Under the pieces are notes generated by a model. That model was not told where the DNA came from. It ran no database searches and saw nothing but the letters and a program-made list of their open reading frames with translations. Positions 49,101-56,229 of a stretch of 64,000 nucleotides of DNA are shown piece after piece; the first letter of the stretch is position 1; the number at the start of each line of letters is the position of its first letter. Location of the stretch: NCBI RefSeq assembly GCF_032362555.1, contig NC_083516.1, positions 2,257,001-2,321,000 on the forward strand, given 5' to 3'. Made by a program: the position numbers and the translations under genes. Origin of the DNA: Amyelois transitella (Eukaryota > Arthropoda > Insecta > Lepidoptera > Pyralidae).

Positions 49101-50599
49101 GTATCTCGGGAGAGTGCTACATATTCTAATTCCCTCTTAGTGAGTTCCAAGTACTGGAGGGCTACTTTTCTCCTGTAAAAAAGCAGTGATTACAACACCA
49201 CCTATAAATTCAGAAACATTACACTGTTATGAAGAGCTGCTGCTGTCTGATTTTGGTTAAACTATTGACGGAAGTCAATGAAACTTTGATCATAGCTTTA
49301 GTAAGGCTCTCAGTTAAAGTTAACATATAATTATCTGGGTTTGCTAGAACCGGAATGTGCAGGTTTCCTCACAATGTTCTCATATTCAACTGGTAGAATG
49401 CAAATAAAGCCTATGTCAAAAGAACTCAGATAGAAACTGGTAAGTTGATTTTTCTGTGGCTATCAAATTAAATTTTATTTTTAAATATAGCCCCAAATTT
49501 AAAATATAATTATCTTGATTGGCTAGTGGCAGAATGTGCAGATTTCCTCAAAATGTTTTCTTATCATGTTTTTTAATGTCTAATTACTTACATCTTTAGA
49601 AGAAAAAATAAAGAGATAATGTATACCGGCCTGGACCTGGTCTCCCGAGTAGGAACATGTCCTGCCCCAACAAGTCCTTCTGCATCATCCATCTCAAGTT
49701 ACGGAGTGTACTCTGTGACAGGTACTTCAGCTGGGCATCATCTAGTGTCACTGCAAGGAAAGAAAACTCTTGATGATCAGATTATTAAGTCTTTCTCTTA
49801 CAAACTCAATTATTTATCAATTTATTTATTATTTATGAAAATGTGCAACATGTGGACTTAATGCCAATAGGCATTCTCTGCCAGTCGAACCTTTAGACCA
49901 AACTGATTAATTCGTTCTAATTAATTGGTAAAACATCTTTATCCCTTACGGAGAGTACACAGAGCCAACAATCTTGAAGACTGATAGGAAACATTCAGCT
50001 TTTTACTTTCAGATCAATTATATAGTTAAGTGCCCATTTTCATATTAAATCACTACAACATAAACATACCAAAAGGACCACTCCTTCTCTTTTCCAAGGA
50101 TGTTGTAAAAGGCGACCAAGGAATAGGCTTAAATAAACTTGTTATTCTTCTTTTAGGCAATGGGTTAACTACCTGTCACTATTTGAATTTCAGATTTATC
50201 ATAAAGCCAAACAGCTGGACGTAGCCTATAAGTATTTTTAAGACTATTGGCTCTGTCTACCCCGCAAGGGGAGACGCGTATGTAAACAACATAAAAATAG
50301 CTTTGCATGTTTCTTAGTAACAATTAAACTTAATGACTTCTAGTTTAATTTTGATGAATATGTATAGATAGGCTAGTGAAGTATAAAAGCTAAAGCTAGT
50401 AAAGGAAATACTTACAATATTTCCTGGGCACATATTCAACCTTTTCTGGATCCTTGACACCCTTAGAAACATCTCCGATTGTTACTTTATCCTCACTGGA
50501 ATAAGCTCTAACACAATTTGCCCCTAAAATGCTTTTTCTGCCGCTCAAAATACGAATCAAAACATCGATTCTTCTGACTGTTGCAGCAGGGTTATACAT
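25123..50599 (-). CDS. VWA8: VWA8 orthologue: von Willebrand factor A domain-containing protein 8, 21 coding exons
   Basis: Complete multi-exon gene. Coding exons in order: 50416-50599, 49627-49750, 49037-49172, 48288-48455, 47723-47887, 38238-38396, 36742-37084, 36189-36435, 35642-35782, 34836-34971, 33534-34437, 32874-33079, 31750-31937, 31008-31167, 30120-30275, 29500-29608, 28196-28316, 27680-27860, 26176-26321, 25492-25593, 25123-25234. All junctions are GT-AG and the phases agree, giving 1,395 aa. VWA8 is a mitochondrial-matrix AAA+ ATPase with dynein-like modules; its substrate is poorly defined. Seen here: an Arg-rich N-terminus suited to mitochondrial import; AAA1 with a degenerate P-loop (LLGRPGPGR, ~95-103); AAA2 with GPKGCGKS (~427-434); AAA3 with GNQGVGKNK (761-769) and Walker B VLVVDEAD (~823-830); a glycine-rich linker (~1060-1080); VWA MIDAS DVSGS (1209-1213) and LSDAN (~1320). 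Vertebrate VWA8 is about 1,900 aa, so a central segment is absent. Possible poly(A) signals (AATAAA, minus) lie at 24938-24948. Identity is certain; exon edges were set by eye. Confidence 0.96.
25276..25303. repeat. TC dinucleotide microsatellite
   Basis: A run of TC repeats in the last intron of VWA8. A 19-T run lies at 25720-25738. Confidence 0.85.
25797..26035 (-). mobile_element. CATA-tailed short element in VWA8 intron 19
   Basis: CATATAGTCACATCTATATC to GGGAACCACTCGG. It is near full length but older than others (many substitutions). Confidence 0.75.
26402..26904. mobile_element. Tail-to-tail pair of CATA-tailed short elements
   Basis: A plus copy (26402-26660, GTGCCGTGTGGTTCCCGGCA to CATGTGTATGTG) is joined through CATACATATAAT to a minus copy (26668-26904, ATCACGTCTATATCCCTTGC to GCCGGGAACCACACGG). 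Both are nearly full length. The pair is bordered on each side by the same ~77 bp of VWA8 intron sequence (26325-26401 and 26905-26981). Confidence 0.82.
27090..27433. mobile_element. MITE-like element with TACCACTTT inverted ends
   Basis: Left TACCACTTTTATAAGTTACA (27090) and right, in reverse, TACCACTTTAATAAGTTACA (27414-27433). It is about 344 bp long. The interior (ATGGCGCATTATGATTGGCG) resembles a stretch at 24805-24850. VWA8 intron 18. Confidence 0.68.
27438..27526 (-). mobile_element. RTE-like LINE 3' end (89 bp) with an 11-bp target-site duplication
   Basis: CATA tail, then CACGCCTCTTACCCGGAGGG and the last part of the LINE. It is flanked on both sides by AGTGGTAGTAC (27427-27437 and 27527-27537), a clear target-site duplication. 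It lies in VWA8 intron 18, immediately beside the end of an inverted-repeat element. Confidence 0.85.
27546..27634 (+). mobile_element. RTE-like LINE 3' end, opposite orientation, with its own 11-bp target-site duplication
   Basis: Plus-orientation LINE end beginning near GCAGAGATCGTGGCAAGTGG and closing in an A/T-rich tail instead of TATG repeats. It is flanked by TACTGTACCTG at 27535-27545 and 27635-27645. The first copy of this duplication overlaps the outer duplication of the neighbouring insertion by three bases, so the two events landed almost at the same point in inverse orientation. Confidence 0.82.
27914..27998 (+). mobile_element. RTE-like LINE 3' end with TATG tail inserted in a SINE
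   Basis: Same LINE 3' terminal sequence ending in (TATG)n, just upstream of exon 18 of VWA8. The motif GAATACGGGA occurs on both sides (about 27891 and 28003) and belongs to the end of the truncated tRNA-type SINE that follows, so the LINE end probably landed at the SINE edge. Confidence 0.75.
28000..28170 (-). mobile_element. tRNA-derived SINE (family 1), truncated at the 5' end
   Basis: It begins GGGATAAATTACACAGATTG and runs to a B-box-like GGAATTCGAACCC; the A-box part is missing. It lies in VWA8 intron 17 beside an RTE end. Confidence 0.75.
28441..28488. repeat. Inverted repeat, 21-bp arms with one mismatch
   Basis: ATCGTAGCCTAGCTACCATC and its inverse around TATATG. VWA8 intron 16. 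Confidence 0.75.
28570..28730 (-). mobile_element. CATA-tailed short element, 5' half
   Basis: CAAATAGTGACAGTTTTCTA to AAGTGTCAGGAAGCACACGG. VWA8 intron 16. Confidence 0.7.
28860..29125 (+). mobile_element. tRNA-derived SINE (family 2), 5'-truncated
   Basis: Body GTTAGTTTGAATACTAACCG through GGTCAGATGGGAGTCGTTTC to an AAGCCAAGAAGAAG end. The polymerase III boxes are missing. VWA8 intron 16. Confidence 0.75.
29293..29496 (+). mobile_element. Non-autonomous Helitron whose end abuts the exon 16 splice donor of VWA8
   Basis: CCTACTACTATTATAAAGGC to GCGGACGAAGTCGCGGGCGG and CTCTAG. The next bases (TAC, 29497-29499) are the first three intron bases of VWA8 intron 16 on the minus strand; exon 16 starts at 29500. 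Confidence 0.85.
30679..30948 (+). mobile_element. CATA-tailed short element, full length
   Basis: GTGCCGTGTGGTTCCCGGCA to GGGATATAGACGTGACCATA and (TATG)n. A good reference copy for the family. VWA8 intron 14. Confidence 0.85.
31250..31395 (+). mobile_element. CATA-tailed short element, tail half
   Basis: GCTAGCAACCTGTCACTATT to CTACCCCGCAAAGGATATAG and TCGTGACTGTATG. VWA8 intron 13. Confidence 0.72.
31544..31783 (-). repeat. 110-bp tandem duplication covering the 3' end of VWA8 exon 13
   Basis: 31544-31653 and 31673-31783 are imperfect copies. Each holds an RTE tail scrap (TTTCTCGGAGGGGTAGGCAG), then TAGCTATATTCATTCAAAAA, a splice donor, and the last ~35 bp of exon 13. In the outer copy the frame reads KIQMITRIDRHS before GTAAGT, in the same phase as exon 13 (KIQMTIDRHS). 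Confidence 0.75.
31965..32357 (-). mobile_element. CATA-tailed short element with two internal duplications
   Basis: CATA repeats at 31964-31977, then the tail. The CAGTCTTTACAAGACTG module occurs twice in inverse orientation (32019-32062). The block GACAGGTTGCTAGCCCATCG to the GAGAGAGATG motif is repeated at 32105-32205 and 32219-32310. VWA8 intron 12, about 30 bp from exon 13. Confidence 0.75.
32620..32843 (-). mobile_element. tRNA-derived SINE (family 1)
   Basis: Minus-strand copy in VWA8 intron 12, ending with ACTACCGCTGCGCCACAGAG. It stops about 30 bp from exon 12, so its head lies just beyond that exon's splice donor. Confidence 0.8.
33280..33352 (-). mobile_element. CATA-tailed short element, tail fragment
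   Basis: CATATAGTCACGTCTACAAC and GGTAGACAGAGCCAACAGTC. VWA8 intron 11. Confidence 0.68.
35010..35205 (+). mobile_element. CATA-tailed short element, decayed
   Basis: GTGCCGTGTGGTTCCCGACA to TAAAGTTGTGATTATATGAA with internal deletions. VWA8 intron 9. Confidence 0.68.
35296..35383 (-). pseudogene. Decayed partial copy of VWA8 exon 9
   Basis: The minus strand reads ATGVTLQQQEKSEIMRIH, against ATGVTSQQLEDSGVKRIH in exon 9 (35642-35782). A GTGAGA donor follows both. The start of exon 9 has no counterpart, and the phase at the donor differs, so the copy could not replace exon 9 without a frameshift. Confidence 0.7.
36560..36655 (-). mobile_element. CATA-tailed short element, internally deleted
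   Basis: TATAGTCACGTGTTTATCCC, then a jump to TTCTAAAGTGCCGGATACGA. VWA8 intron 7. Confidence 0.6.
37893..38205. mobile_element. CATA-tailed short element (plus) with a minus tail piece joined to it
   Basis: 37893-38158 is full length (CCGTGTAGTTCCCGGCACCA to GGATATAGACGTGATGATAT plus TATG repeats). 38162-38205 is a tail fragment in reverse (TAGTCACGTCTATATCCC), again tail to tail. It ends about 30 bp from VWA8 exon 6. Confidence 0.77.
38660..38850 (+). mobile_element. 3' UTR fragment of the same TTCTA-tailed LINE
   Basis: GACAATGTGCATTCGTCCAC, AATGCTACAGTGTAGTTTGT and CTTGTATCCAATTTTGAAAT match the reverse complement of the 3' UTR of the LINE at 57976-58947, with moderate divergence. It lies at the exon-6 end of VWA8 intron 5. 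Confidence 0.75.
39146..39408 (-). mobile_element. Non-autonomous Helitron (Lep1 type) in VWA8 intron 5
   Basis: CTAGCTGTGCCCGCGACTTC to TTTACAATATTAGTATAGAT, full length. Confidence 0.8.
40120..40200. repeat. Inverted repeat ATCACGTCTAAAA, about 80 bp across
   Basis: ATCACGTCTAAAAACT (40120) and AGTTTTAGACGTGAT (40186) face each other. It could be a tiny MITE or a foldback made from CATA-element ends. Confidence 0.5.
40998..41057. repeat. Perfect inverted repeat, 27-bp arms, 6-bp loop
   Basis: AGAGATGTATGGAATAGTTA... at 40998-41024 is repeated in inverse at 41031-41057. It lies in VWA8 intron 5, about 90 bp left of the 29-bp-TIR MITE. Confidence 0.8.
41145..41381. mobile_element. MITE with 29-bp terminal inverted repeats
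   Basis: The left end 41145-41173 (CTGCCCTGGTATAACTAAAA...) and right end 41353-41381 are inverse copies with one mismatch. AACG flanks both sides (41141-41144 and 41382-41385), a likely 4-bp target duplication. It is 237 bp long with no coding capacity. VWA8 intron 5. Confidence 0.8.
41400..43440. other. Repeat-poor part of VWA8 intron 5
   Basis: No SINE, Helitron or CATA element was recognised in 2 kb, unlike the rest of the window. No frames look coding. Confidence 0.5.
43462..43509 (+). repeat. 24-bp unit in tandem, two copies
   Basis: TATTCATTGATTAACATGTA then GTAC/GTAG, directly repeated. VWA8 intron 5. Confidence 0.75.
43560..43692 (-). mobile_element. CATA-tailed short element, fragment
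   Basis: CAACAGTCCTGAAATGACCG to GCTAGCCCATCGCAC, with the module GCAGCTGTATGGC doubled. Confidence 0.62.
44412..44780 (-). mobile_element. tRNA-derived SINE (family 2), near full length
   Basis: On the minus strand it starts GTGGTCGAATCGGTAAAGTG (A-box type), then GGCACAGGTTCGAATCC (B-box). The body includes GGTGAGAAAAAACATCGTGA and GGAAACCTGCACATTTAGGC and ends in GAAGAAGAAGAC. It lies in VWA8 intron 5. Related copies lie at 28860 and 48640. Confidence 0.78.
44800..46080. other. Intron 5 sequence upstream of the nested gene; no features recognised
   Basis: AT-rich. The 200 bp before 46128 turn GC-rich and probably contain the promoter of the nested gene, but no motif is convincing. Confidence 0.4.
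46128..47120 (+). CDS. Intronless 330-aa protein nested in VWA8 intron 5, unknown function
   Basis: I do not recognise this protein. The frame is open upstream to a GTG at 46110, but the first ATG is at 46128 (MPALWQSSQRP), so that start is chosen. It lies on the opposite strand inside the 9.3-kb intron 5 of VWA8 and has no introns. The product is rich in Lys and Arg, with no signal peptide or membrane segment. Distinct stretches are VKTVWIDGFRHAVLSQDDPY near the N-terminus, VFQWLDLAGKIDLLAPESG about 40% along, a Lys/Ala/Glu-rich probably helical segment (~245-285), and RQVHIFMPDVPKKTL near the C-terminus. An AATAAA overlaps the stop (47116-47121) and another lies at 47300-47305. The start region is locally GC-rich (46080-46260), unlike the AT-rich intron. 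A retrogene or lineage-specific gene is possible; long open frame and codon texture support real coding sequence. Confidence 0.8.
   Translation: MPALWQSSQRPMYVKTVWIDGFRHAVLSQDDPYMLKAKKRRPHSSASTFLRTPRFNNESSRNINFVIRSDKSKIQVRPDRTRGYNIERLNLTDVEPESDDELLVKATPQPLNEFDSYRSDNMKNLRLNRTARTEAKPSTELSDRVFQWLDLAGKIDLLAPESGERMSQPRHSWPEIQRRNNIFKSRTTIDVRKETVKIASANTREGEKPQNVSIDRHEIYMPTSANTIESYARQSRMKSTPRVENAKTKDLNKTKAKELKNNVMQARQKMATERHAVEKQYADLLSKKLIPDVSKNPKRQVHIFMPDVPKKTLVVTSRAESLLSQKTLTK
47975..48060 (+). mobile_element. CATA-tailed short element, small internal fragment
   Basis: AATAAACTTGGGATTCTTCT and GCGATGGGCTAGTAACCTGT. VWA8 intron 4. Confidence 0.6.
48640..48985 (-). mobile_element. tRNA-derived SINE (family 2), decayed
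   Basis: GTTGAGTGAGTCAGG, CCAGTTGCCTGAATGTGCAG and GTAAGAGCATTGGTTAGTAT match family 2 on the minus strand. The head near 48970 retains ACCGATTCG. VWA8 intron 3. Confidence 0.7.
49932..50285. mobile_element. Two CATA-tailed short-element pieces in VWA8 intron 1
   Basis: 49932-50005 (minus tail: ATCTTTATCCCTTACGGAGA) and 50060-50285 (plus: GACCACTCCTTCTCTTTTCC to CTGTCTACCCCGCAAGGGGA). Both lack the extreme ends. Confidence 0.68.
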
Positions 50600-50870
50600 A
50601 ATGGTAATGGTTTCAGGTTTTTATTAATTGTACAATATGAATTTATTTAGTTATTTCCAAACATTATGCTATGCAATACCGCGTTATTGATACAATAATC
50701 TTTATTATTTCTCAAGTCCAAAGTCTAAAAACTAATAATCCGCTAACGCGCTTTCATATCACAGCTGATTGGATTTTGTAAAACCTATTTACCGAGCCGT
50801 CAATGTCAATCTCAAAATGACGTTGACATATAGTAGTAATGGCCGGTACCGTGCCGGCCTTGAATCAAAA
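50600..50870 (-). promoter_or_regulatory. Probable 5' UTR and promoter region of VWA8
   Basis: The 270 bp upstream of the start ATG on the minus strand contain a CCAAT box (ATTGG on plus, ~50769-50773) beside CAGCTG, and TGACGT on plus at ~50818. No TATA box was seen. The region is bounded by a worn CATA-element end (50850-50925). Confidence 0.35.
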
Positions 50871-51328
50871 TGGATAAATTTCCTTAGTCGCCTTTTACGA
50901 CTTTCATAGGCTATAAATGTAGTTTTTTTTATTGTTTATATACTTAGCTAGTAACCCTGGGCAACTTTTTTCCGGAATTTGGCGGAATTGCGGGCAAGTA
51001 GTTAAAATAAAATTGAAAAACGTGACAGATAAATTCTATATACAAAAGGATTTCTCTTTTCATTAGTTAAATGTCTACTTATTCTTGTAATCTAGATCTA
51101 TTTCTGAATCGACGAAAGGTGCGGATTATGTGAATCACTTCAATCACAAAACGGACTCTGACGGGTAACAGCAATGACGGTATTTATTGAATTAAATTTT
51201 ACACAACAAATGCATAAACATGAGTGAAACTTGAGTGTGATGTGAATGTGACATCTTAAAGTACCTACTTCTTTATCTTGCTATTGACATGAATACAAAT
51301 AAATAAGTACCTAAGTACTTGCTGGCAA

Positions 51329-52654
51329 CTAAGAATATTTATTTAAAATTTCTACAACCTTAGCATAGACCAATTTTCTAACGTCTTTTGCAACAAGGAA
51401 GTCCATGTGCGAGAACCTAGCATAAGGCACTCTGTACACTTCTACAACATTGGGCAGCTGGGCAAGAAGTTTGGCGCGGTCAGCAGGCGCAGAGAAATAG
51501 TTGTCTTCGTCAGCCGTAAAAATCACCACTTTACTCCTTACCTTCTCTAGAGGATAATCGGGTGGCGCAAGTTTACTGTATTTCTTAATATTTCCAATAA
51601 TACCAAGGTCAAACTGCCGGAACTTTCCAGACTTAATCAACTGGCCGTAATGTACAATTTGTTTCGTAGCAGCACCCCCTGGGAAGTGTCCGAAAAATGC
51701 TGGCAAAATGGTTGCATTTATTTGTGTATAATCCGCTCCAAACAGGAAAATCATGATATTTTCGCAAAATATGGCGGCCAACTCAGGTGTTCCACATGCA
51801 GTTGTCGTGATAGAATTTGTGATCTGGTTACGCGGCACCAACTCATACAAACCAATATCTTGTGTCAGCAAATCCAAGATGTCGGGAATTGTTGCTAATA
51901 TTCTATACAAATCGTTTTGTGTATGACTTAGATACGTTACTGCCGATAAAGCTATCATTACCGACACTTTATCGTTATACTCGGAAAGTTCTGAAGCCAT
52001 TACGAAGTACGTAGTTGTGCCTTGAGAGTGCCCTATATAAGCGAGTTGTTTTTTGTTGGTTACGTTCAAGATGTAGTCGATGATAGCAGGTACATCGTAC
52101 CGACCGATGTCATCAAAGGTGAATTGCCAGAACTCGGCGCAGTCTGGAGAGAGCGACTCATGCTTCCTGCCGTGTACATTACCCCGAGCATTTCCCAACC
52201 AAACGTCGTATCCGAGGTCTGCCAAGAGGTACGGAAGGCCGTGATCAGGGCCAGTGGAAACGAAATCGTCTGAGCTGCATAGTATACCATGCATTATCAA
52301 TACCACCGAGCCATTGCCTGGTATCCGAAATATGTCCAAGAGATACCCGCCACTGTTCACTTGATGTTGCTCGGGACTGTATCCATATTTTGTTAAAATC
52401 TCTGTTATATTGAGATGTATGTCTTCACTGTCCGATCCCGCGTTGAAGTCATTAATAAAAGCGTCGAGATTTGGAACCGTAGATGAGTTGAACACGGGAA
52501 GGTTATTTTTAATTGGCTCTATTAAAGAGTCCAACACTGTTATGTTCAGGGAACCCAAATTTTTTGCTGAGAATGGTGTACATCCATTTGATCCATGGCA
52601 AAATTTGAAAAGAATAGACAGAAAAAGGCATTTGAGATAAAATTTCCAAACCAT
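51329..52654 (-). CDS. Acid lipase (lipase 3-like, alpha/beta hydrolase), intronless, copy 1
   Basis: Neutral or acid lipase of the gastric/lysosomal acid lipase family, which hydrolyses triglycerides or cholesteryl esters. The frame is open upstream to an ATG at 52765, but the ATG at 52654 aligns with the start of the paralogue at 54873 and begins a hydrophobic signal peptide (MVWKFYLKCLFLSILFKF), giving 441 aa. Motifs seen: HGILCSSDDFVS oxyanion region, nucleophile elbow GHSQG, the acid residue in TADEDN and the catalytic His in FSHMDF, so the triad is complete. Several NxT/NxS glycosylation sites fit a secreted or lysosomal protein. The stop is TAG at 51329-51331, with a possible poly(A) signal (minus AATAAA) at 51183-51188. 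It has no introns, which suggests a retrocopy origin or ancestral intron loss. It is transcribed away from copy 2 at 54873 and lies 0.7 kb upstream of VWA8 on the same strand. Confidence 0.93.
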   Translation of the reverse strand: MVWKFYLKCLFLSILFKFCHGSNGCTPFSAKNLGSLNITVLDSLIEPIKNNLPVFNSSTVPNLDAFINDFNAGSDSEDIHLNITEILTKYGYSPEQHQVNSGGYLLDIFRIPGNGSVVLIMHGILCSSDDFVSTGPDHGLPYLLADLGYDVWLGNARGNVHGRKHESLSPDCAEFWQFTFDDIGRYDVPAIIDYILNVTNKKQLAYIGHSQGTTTYFVMASELSEYNDKVSVMIALSAVTYLSHTQNDLYRILATIPDILDLLTQDIGLYELVPRNQITNSITTTACGTPELAAIFCENIMIFLFGADYTQINATILPAFFGHFPGGAATKQIVHYGQLIKSGKFRQFDLGIIGNIKKYSKLAPPDYPLEKVRSKVVIFTADEDNYFSAPADRAKLLAQLPNVVEVYRVPYARFSHMDFLVAKDVRKLVYAKVVEILNKYS

Positions 52655-53104
52655 TACTGCGGTCGTTACGTGCATAGCACACGCAAAATTTAATTGAAAT
52701 GATGTATGTATACTATACGTAGTATTAAATAAAATATAAATTATATATTCGTTTACATGTCGCATTATATAAACCTAAAGTAAATATATTTAATTGGGTA
52801 TAATTTTTCGTAAGTAAGTATTCGTTTACATTACTTTCATTACCAAACTATATCGGTTAAGGCTTTTCACAATGTCGTGGAAAGAATCAAATATGCAAAA
52901 AATAATAAAAAAAAAAAAAACATTTTTTTTAATTTCAATACAAGACGTGCCTATATATATGTATGTAAAAGCCACCCCGGAATGTATCCGACTCAAAGGT
53001 GGGGTGGGATTACACTGGCAGCCAACAATTACCCCGTTGAATAACAATGCAAAGGACATCCACCGTTGAACCAGGATGTACAAGGAATCACACCTATTTA
53101 CTTA

Positions 53105-53420
53105 GGTTTTGAACGAGGACGTGGTGACCAAAATTGAAAAGAGTATGTTGAGATGGTTTAGACATGTCGAGAGAATGGATGAGCACAGACTAACGAAAGG
53201 GATTTATAAGGCAGAGCTAACTGTAAAAGTGGACCAGGGCCGGCCTCGTCGAACTTTCAAGGACCAAATTTCGAATGTCTTGAAAAAGGGAGATGTTAGG
53301 TTAGGAGTACCCGTACTCGTCGAATATGCATGAAAAGAGTAATGAGTGTAGAGTGTAGTCTGTAAGGATCGTAGCACGTAGCCCAATGGGAAACAGGCGT
53401 GATGGTATGTATGTATGTTA
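53105..53420 (+). mobile_element. Diverged 3' fragment of the RTE-like LINE between the lipases
   Basis: The frame from 53109 reads EDVVTKIEKSMLRWFRHVER and GRPRRTFKDQISNVLKKG, an older relative of the tail of the 15-kb element (DVVTGIEKGMLRWFGHVER). It ends in a (TATG)n tail at 53404-53418. This is a different subfamily or a much older copy than the other two. Confidence 0.75.
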
Positions 53421-54872
53421 AACGAGACACGTACACTGCAAAGTCAGCATTTCTACTCGGGACAAGTGCGTAAAACCTTAGTTTTTAATCAGCGTTAAGG
53501 TACTAAGATTAATTGCATAGCTTATTAATTACACATTGGGTAAACTAATAAGTAGGACCTATAATAAAATGTAATAAAGAAAACTTAAACCTATTGAATC
53601 ACTATGGAAAAGTCTTTAATAAAACCTTGGTGTCTCTGTCACGCGTAAAATTAGTTTCCTTTTGTTCATTAGCTATAGGCAAGTTCATTATTTGTACAAC
53701 TGAATTTCTTTACAAAAATAAATTTATGTGTACGTCAAACTACTGGACTGATTTTCACGAAATTTGTCAAAAGACACCAGTGGTACCAGTTTTATTATGC
53801 TAACGTTATTAAAATTAATACCGACATATATTTTACTAACCAATGCCCGCGGCTTTGTTCGCCGTAAAAGTTCTCTCAAAAAGCCGACCGCTGTATTGCC
53901 TCTTAGAGAAGTGGGGCGAATTTTTTTTGCATACCTACTAGTTTCTCAGTTGGACCAAGTCTAACACATCTGAGAAAACCGCATTCAAATATGAGCAATA
54001 GTTTTCGCATTTTTTGAGTTTATCATACAGACAGACAGAAATTCTAAAAAGCACCTTTTTAACCTCAGCTAGTCTTCTATAGATCCCCTAGGTATATCTT
54101 TTTTTTTCCAATACCTTTAAATTACAGACATCGGTCAATTACTATTTTATTAAACGTATGGTTTTTAGGTAAGTTAGGTACTTAGGGAAGTACTTACTTT
54201 TATTATTTATTCAGTTGTACAATTTTTTTTATAAAAGCGTTTTTGCAAGTCAAGCTATTATAGGTAAAAGTGTGTCCATATTAGTGTTCATGTTCAGTTC
54301 ACAAAAACACATTAAAACAACTAGGTACATAAGTATTGAGCACCTACAAAATTTTAAAGGTACTGAAAAGTGCGAACATTATATAATGTACGCATTATTA
54401 TGGACTTGGCCTTCAATTTTAAAATCTTACCACTTCTTAATCTTACAAATAAGTATAACTTTCAGAATTTCTGTAAAGGTTTTAATAAGTTAGTGCACAG
54501 AACGTGCTCCTTTATTTTTCTTGGCTTGCTTGCTTTAAATCTTGCCAATTTTGTGTTTTACAGTGGTGGAAATTTTCTTAGCTGTGTGACATAATAGAAA
54601 GATAAAAAGATGATAACATATTATTTTTCCTGACGCTGTAATCTGAATACGGTCTCGTCAAAACGTTCAGCGGTTTCCGAGATAAAGCTTTGAAATCATC
54701 GACCGATTATAGTTTTGCTAATAATCAAATAAGTGTGAAGGACTTCTTACGAACCGTTACACTAGGTATATATTGTGTACGTAACAATACGAATATCTAA
54801 TTTACTTAAAACTACACTGTTTTTTTTTTATTTTATTTTTATATTGCTCGTGACGGTGTTCACATCGGAGAA

Positions 54873-56186
54873 ATGTTTTGGCAATTTGTTATTTTTACAA
54901 TCTTATTCAAATCTTGCTATGGATCAAATGGATGTACACCCTTCTCAGCAAAAAACTTGGGCTCAGTTAACAGCACACTGTTAAGCTCTTTACTAGAACC
55001 AATCAAAGACCACCTTCCTGTATTCAACTCGTCTACGGTGCCAAATCTCGACGCCTTTATTGAAGATTTCAACGCCGGATCTAATAATGAAGACATACAT
55101 CTCAACATAACGCAGATTTTATCAAAATACGGATATGGTCCCGAGCAACATCAAGTGAACAGCGGCGGATATCTCCTGGATATCTTCCGAATACCAGGCA
55201 ATGGCTCGGTGGTATTACTTAATCATGGACTGTTTAGCAGCTCCGATGACTTAATTTCTACTGGGCCTGATCTCGGATTACCTTACCTTCTGGCAGACCT
55301 CGGTTACGACGTTTGGTTGGGAAACTCCCGAGGAAACTTGCACGGCAGGAAGCATGAGTCGCTCTCTCCAGACTGCGCCGAGTTCTGGCAATTCACCTGG
55401 GATGACATCGGCCGGTACGATGTACCTGCTATCATCGACTACATCTTGAACGTAACCAACAAAAAACAACTCGCTTTTATAGGACATTCTCAAGGTACAA
55501 CTACCTATTTCGTCATGGCGTCAGAGCTTCCCGAGTACAACGACAAAATATCGGTAATGATAGCGTTGTCATCAGTAACGTATCTAAGTCATACACAAAA
55601 CCCTTTGATCAAAATATTAGCTACAATTTCTGATCCTGGAAATGTTCTGACTCAAGCTATAGGTCTGTACGAATTGGTCCCTCGCAACGAACTAACAAAT
55701 GCCATCACGACAACTGCATGTGGGACGCCGGAGTTGGCAACTATATTTTGCGAAAATCTCATGTTCTTCGCGCTCGGAGCGGATTATTCCCAAATAAATG
55801 CGACACTTCTGCCCGCATTCTTCGCACACTACCCGGGCGGAGGTGCTACGAAACAATTGGTTCACTACGGGCAACTGATTAATTCCGGAAAGTTTCGGCA
55901 GTTCGATCATGGTGTTGTTGGAAATGTTGAGAAATATGGTAAGATTTCTCCACCTGATTATCCTCTGGAGAAGGTAAGAAGTAAAGTGATGATTTTCACT
56001 GCTGATAACGACAACTTCTTTTCTGCGCCTGCTGATCGCGCCAAACTTATAGCTCGCCTGCCCAATGTAGTGGAAGTGTACAATGTGCCTTATCCTCAGT
56101 TCACTCACATGGACTTCATACTCGCAAAAGACCTCAGGAAGCTTGCTTACCCCAAAGTTTTGGAAGTATTAAAGAAATATGCGTAG
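54873..56186 (+). CDS. Acid lipase (lipase 3-like, alpha/beta hydrolase), intronless, copy 2
   Basis: Paralogue of the lipase at 51329-52654, 437 aa, single exon. The N-terminus MFWQFVIFTILFKSCYGS is a signal peptide. The catalytic triad is visible: Ser206 in GHSQG, Asp378 in TADND and His412 in FTHMDF. The oxyanion-region motif HGLFSSSDD lies at 118-126 and conserved GYDVWLGNSRG at ~144-154. Family knowledge points to ester bond hydrolysis of neutral lipids, in the gut lumen or lysosome; the sequence does not show which tissue. AATAAA signals follow the stop at 56212-56217 and 56221-56226. The pair is arranged back to back, 2.2 kb apart, as expected from an inverted duplication. A central block is almost identical between the two copies while both sides are clearly more diverged, which suggests gene conversion. 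Confidence 0.94.
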   Translation: MFWQFVIFTILFKSCYGSNGCTPFSAKNLGSVNSTLLSSLLEPIKDHLPVFNSSTVPNLDAFIEDFNAGSNNEDIHLNITQILSKYGYGPEQHQVNSGGYLLDIFRIPGNGSVVLLNHGLFSSSDDLISTGPDLGLPYLLADLGYDVWLGNSRGNLHGRKHESLSPDCAEFWQFTWDDIGRYDVPAIIDYILNVTNKKQLAFIGHSQGTTTYFVMASELPEYNDKISVMIALSSVTYLSHTQNPLIKILATISDPGNVLTQAIGLYELVPRNELTNAITTTACGTPELATIFCENLMFFALGADYSQINATLLPAFFAHYPGGGATKQLVHYGQLINSGKFRQFDHGVVGNVEKYGKISPPDYPLEKVRSKVMIFTADNDNFFSAPADRAKLIARLPNVVEVYNVPYPQFTHMDFILAKDLRKLAYPKVLEVLKKYA

Positions 56187-56229
56187 GTTTATTTAATAAT
56201 ACCTAGTTGTAAATAAAAGAAATAAAGGA

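Noticed and set aside
52655..52765. Longer N-terminus for lipase copy 1
   Set aside because: The extra 37 residues are not found in copy 2 and precede the natural signal peptide; the start at 52654 matches the paralogue.
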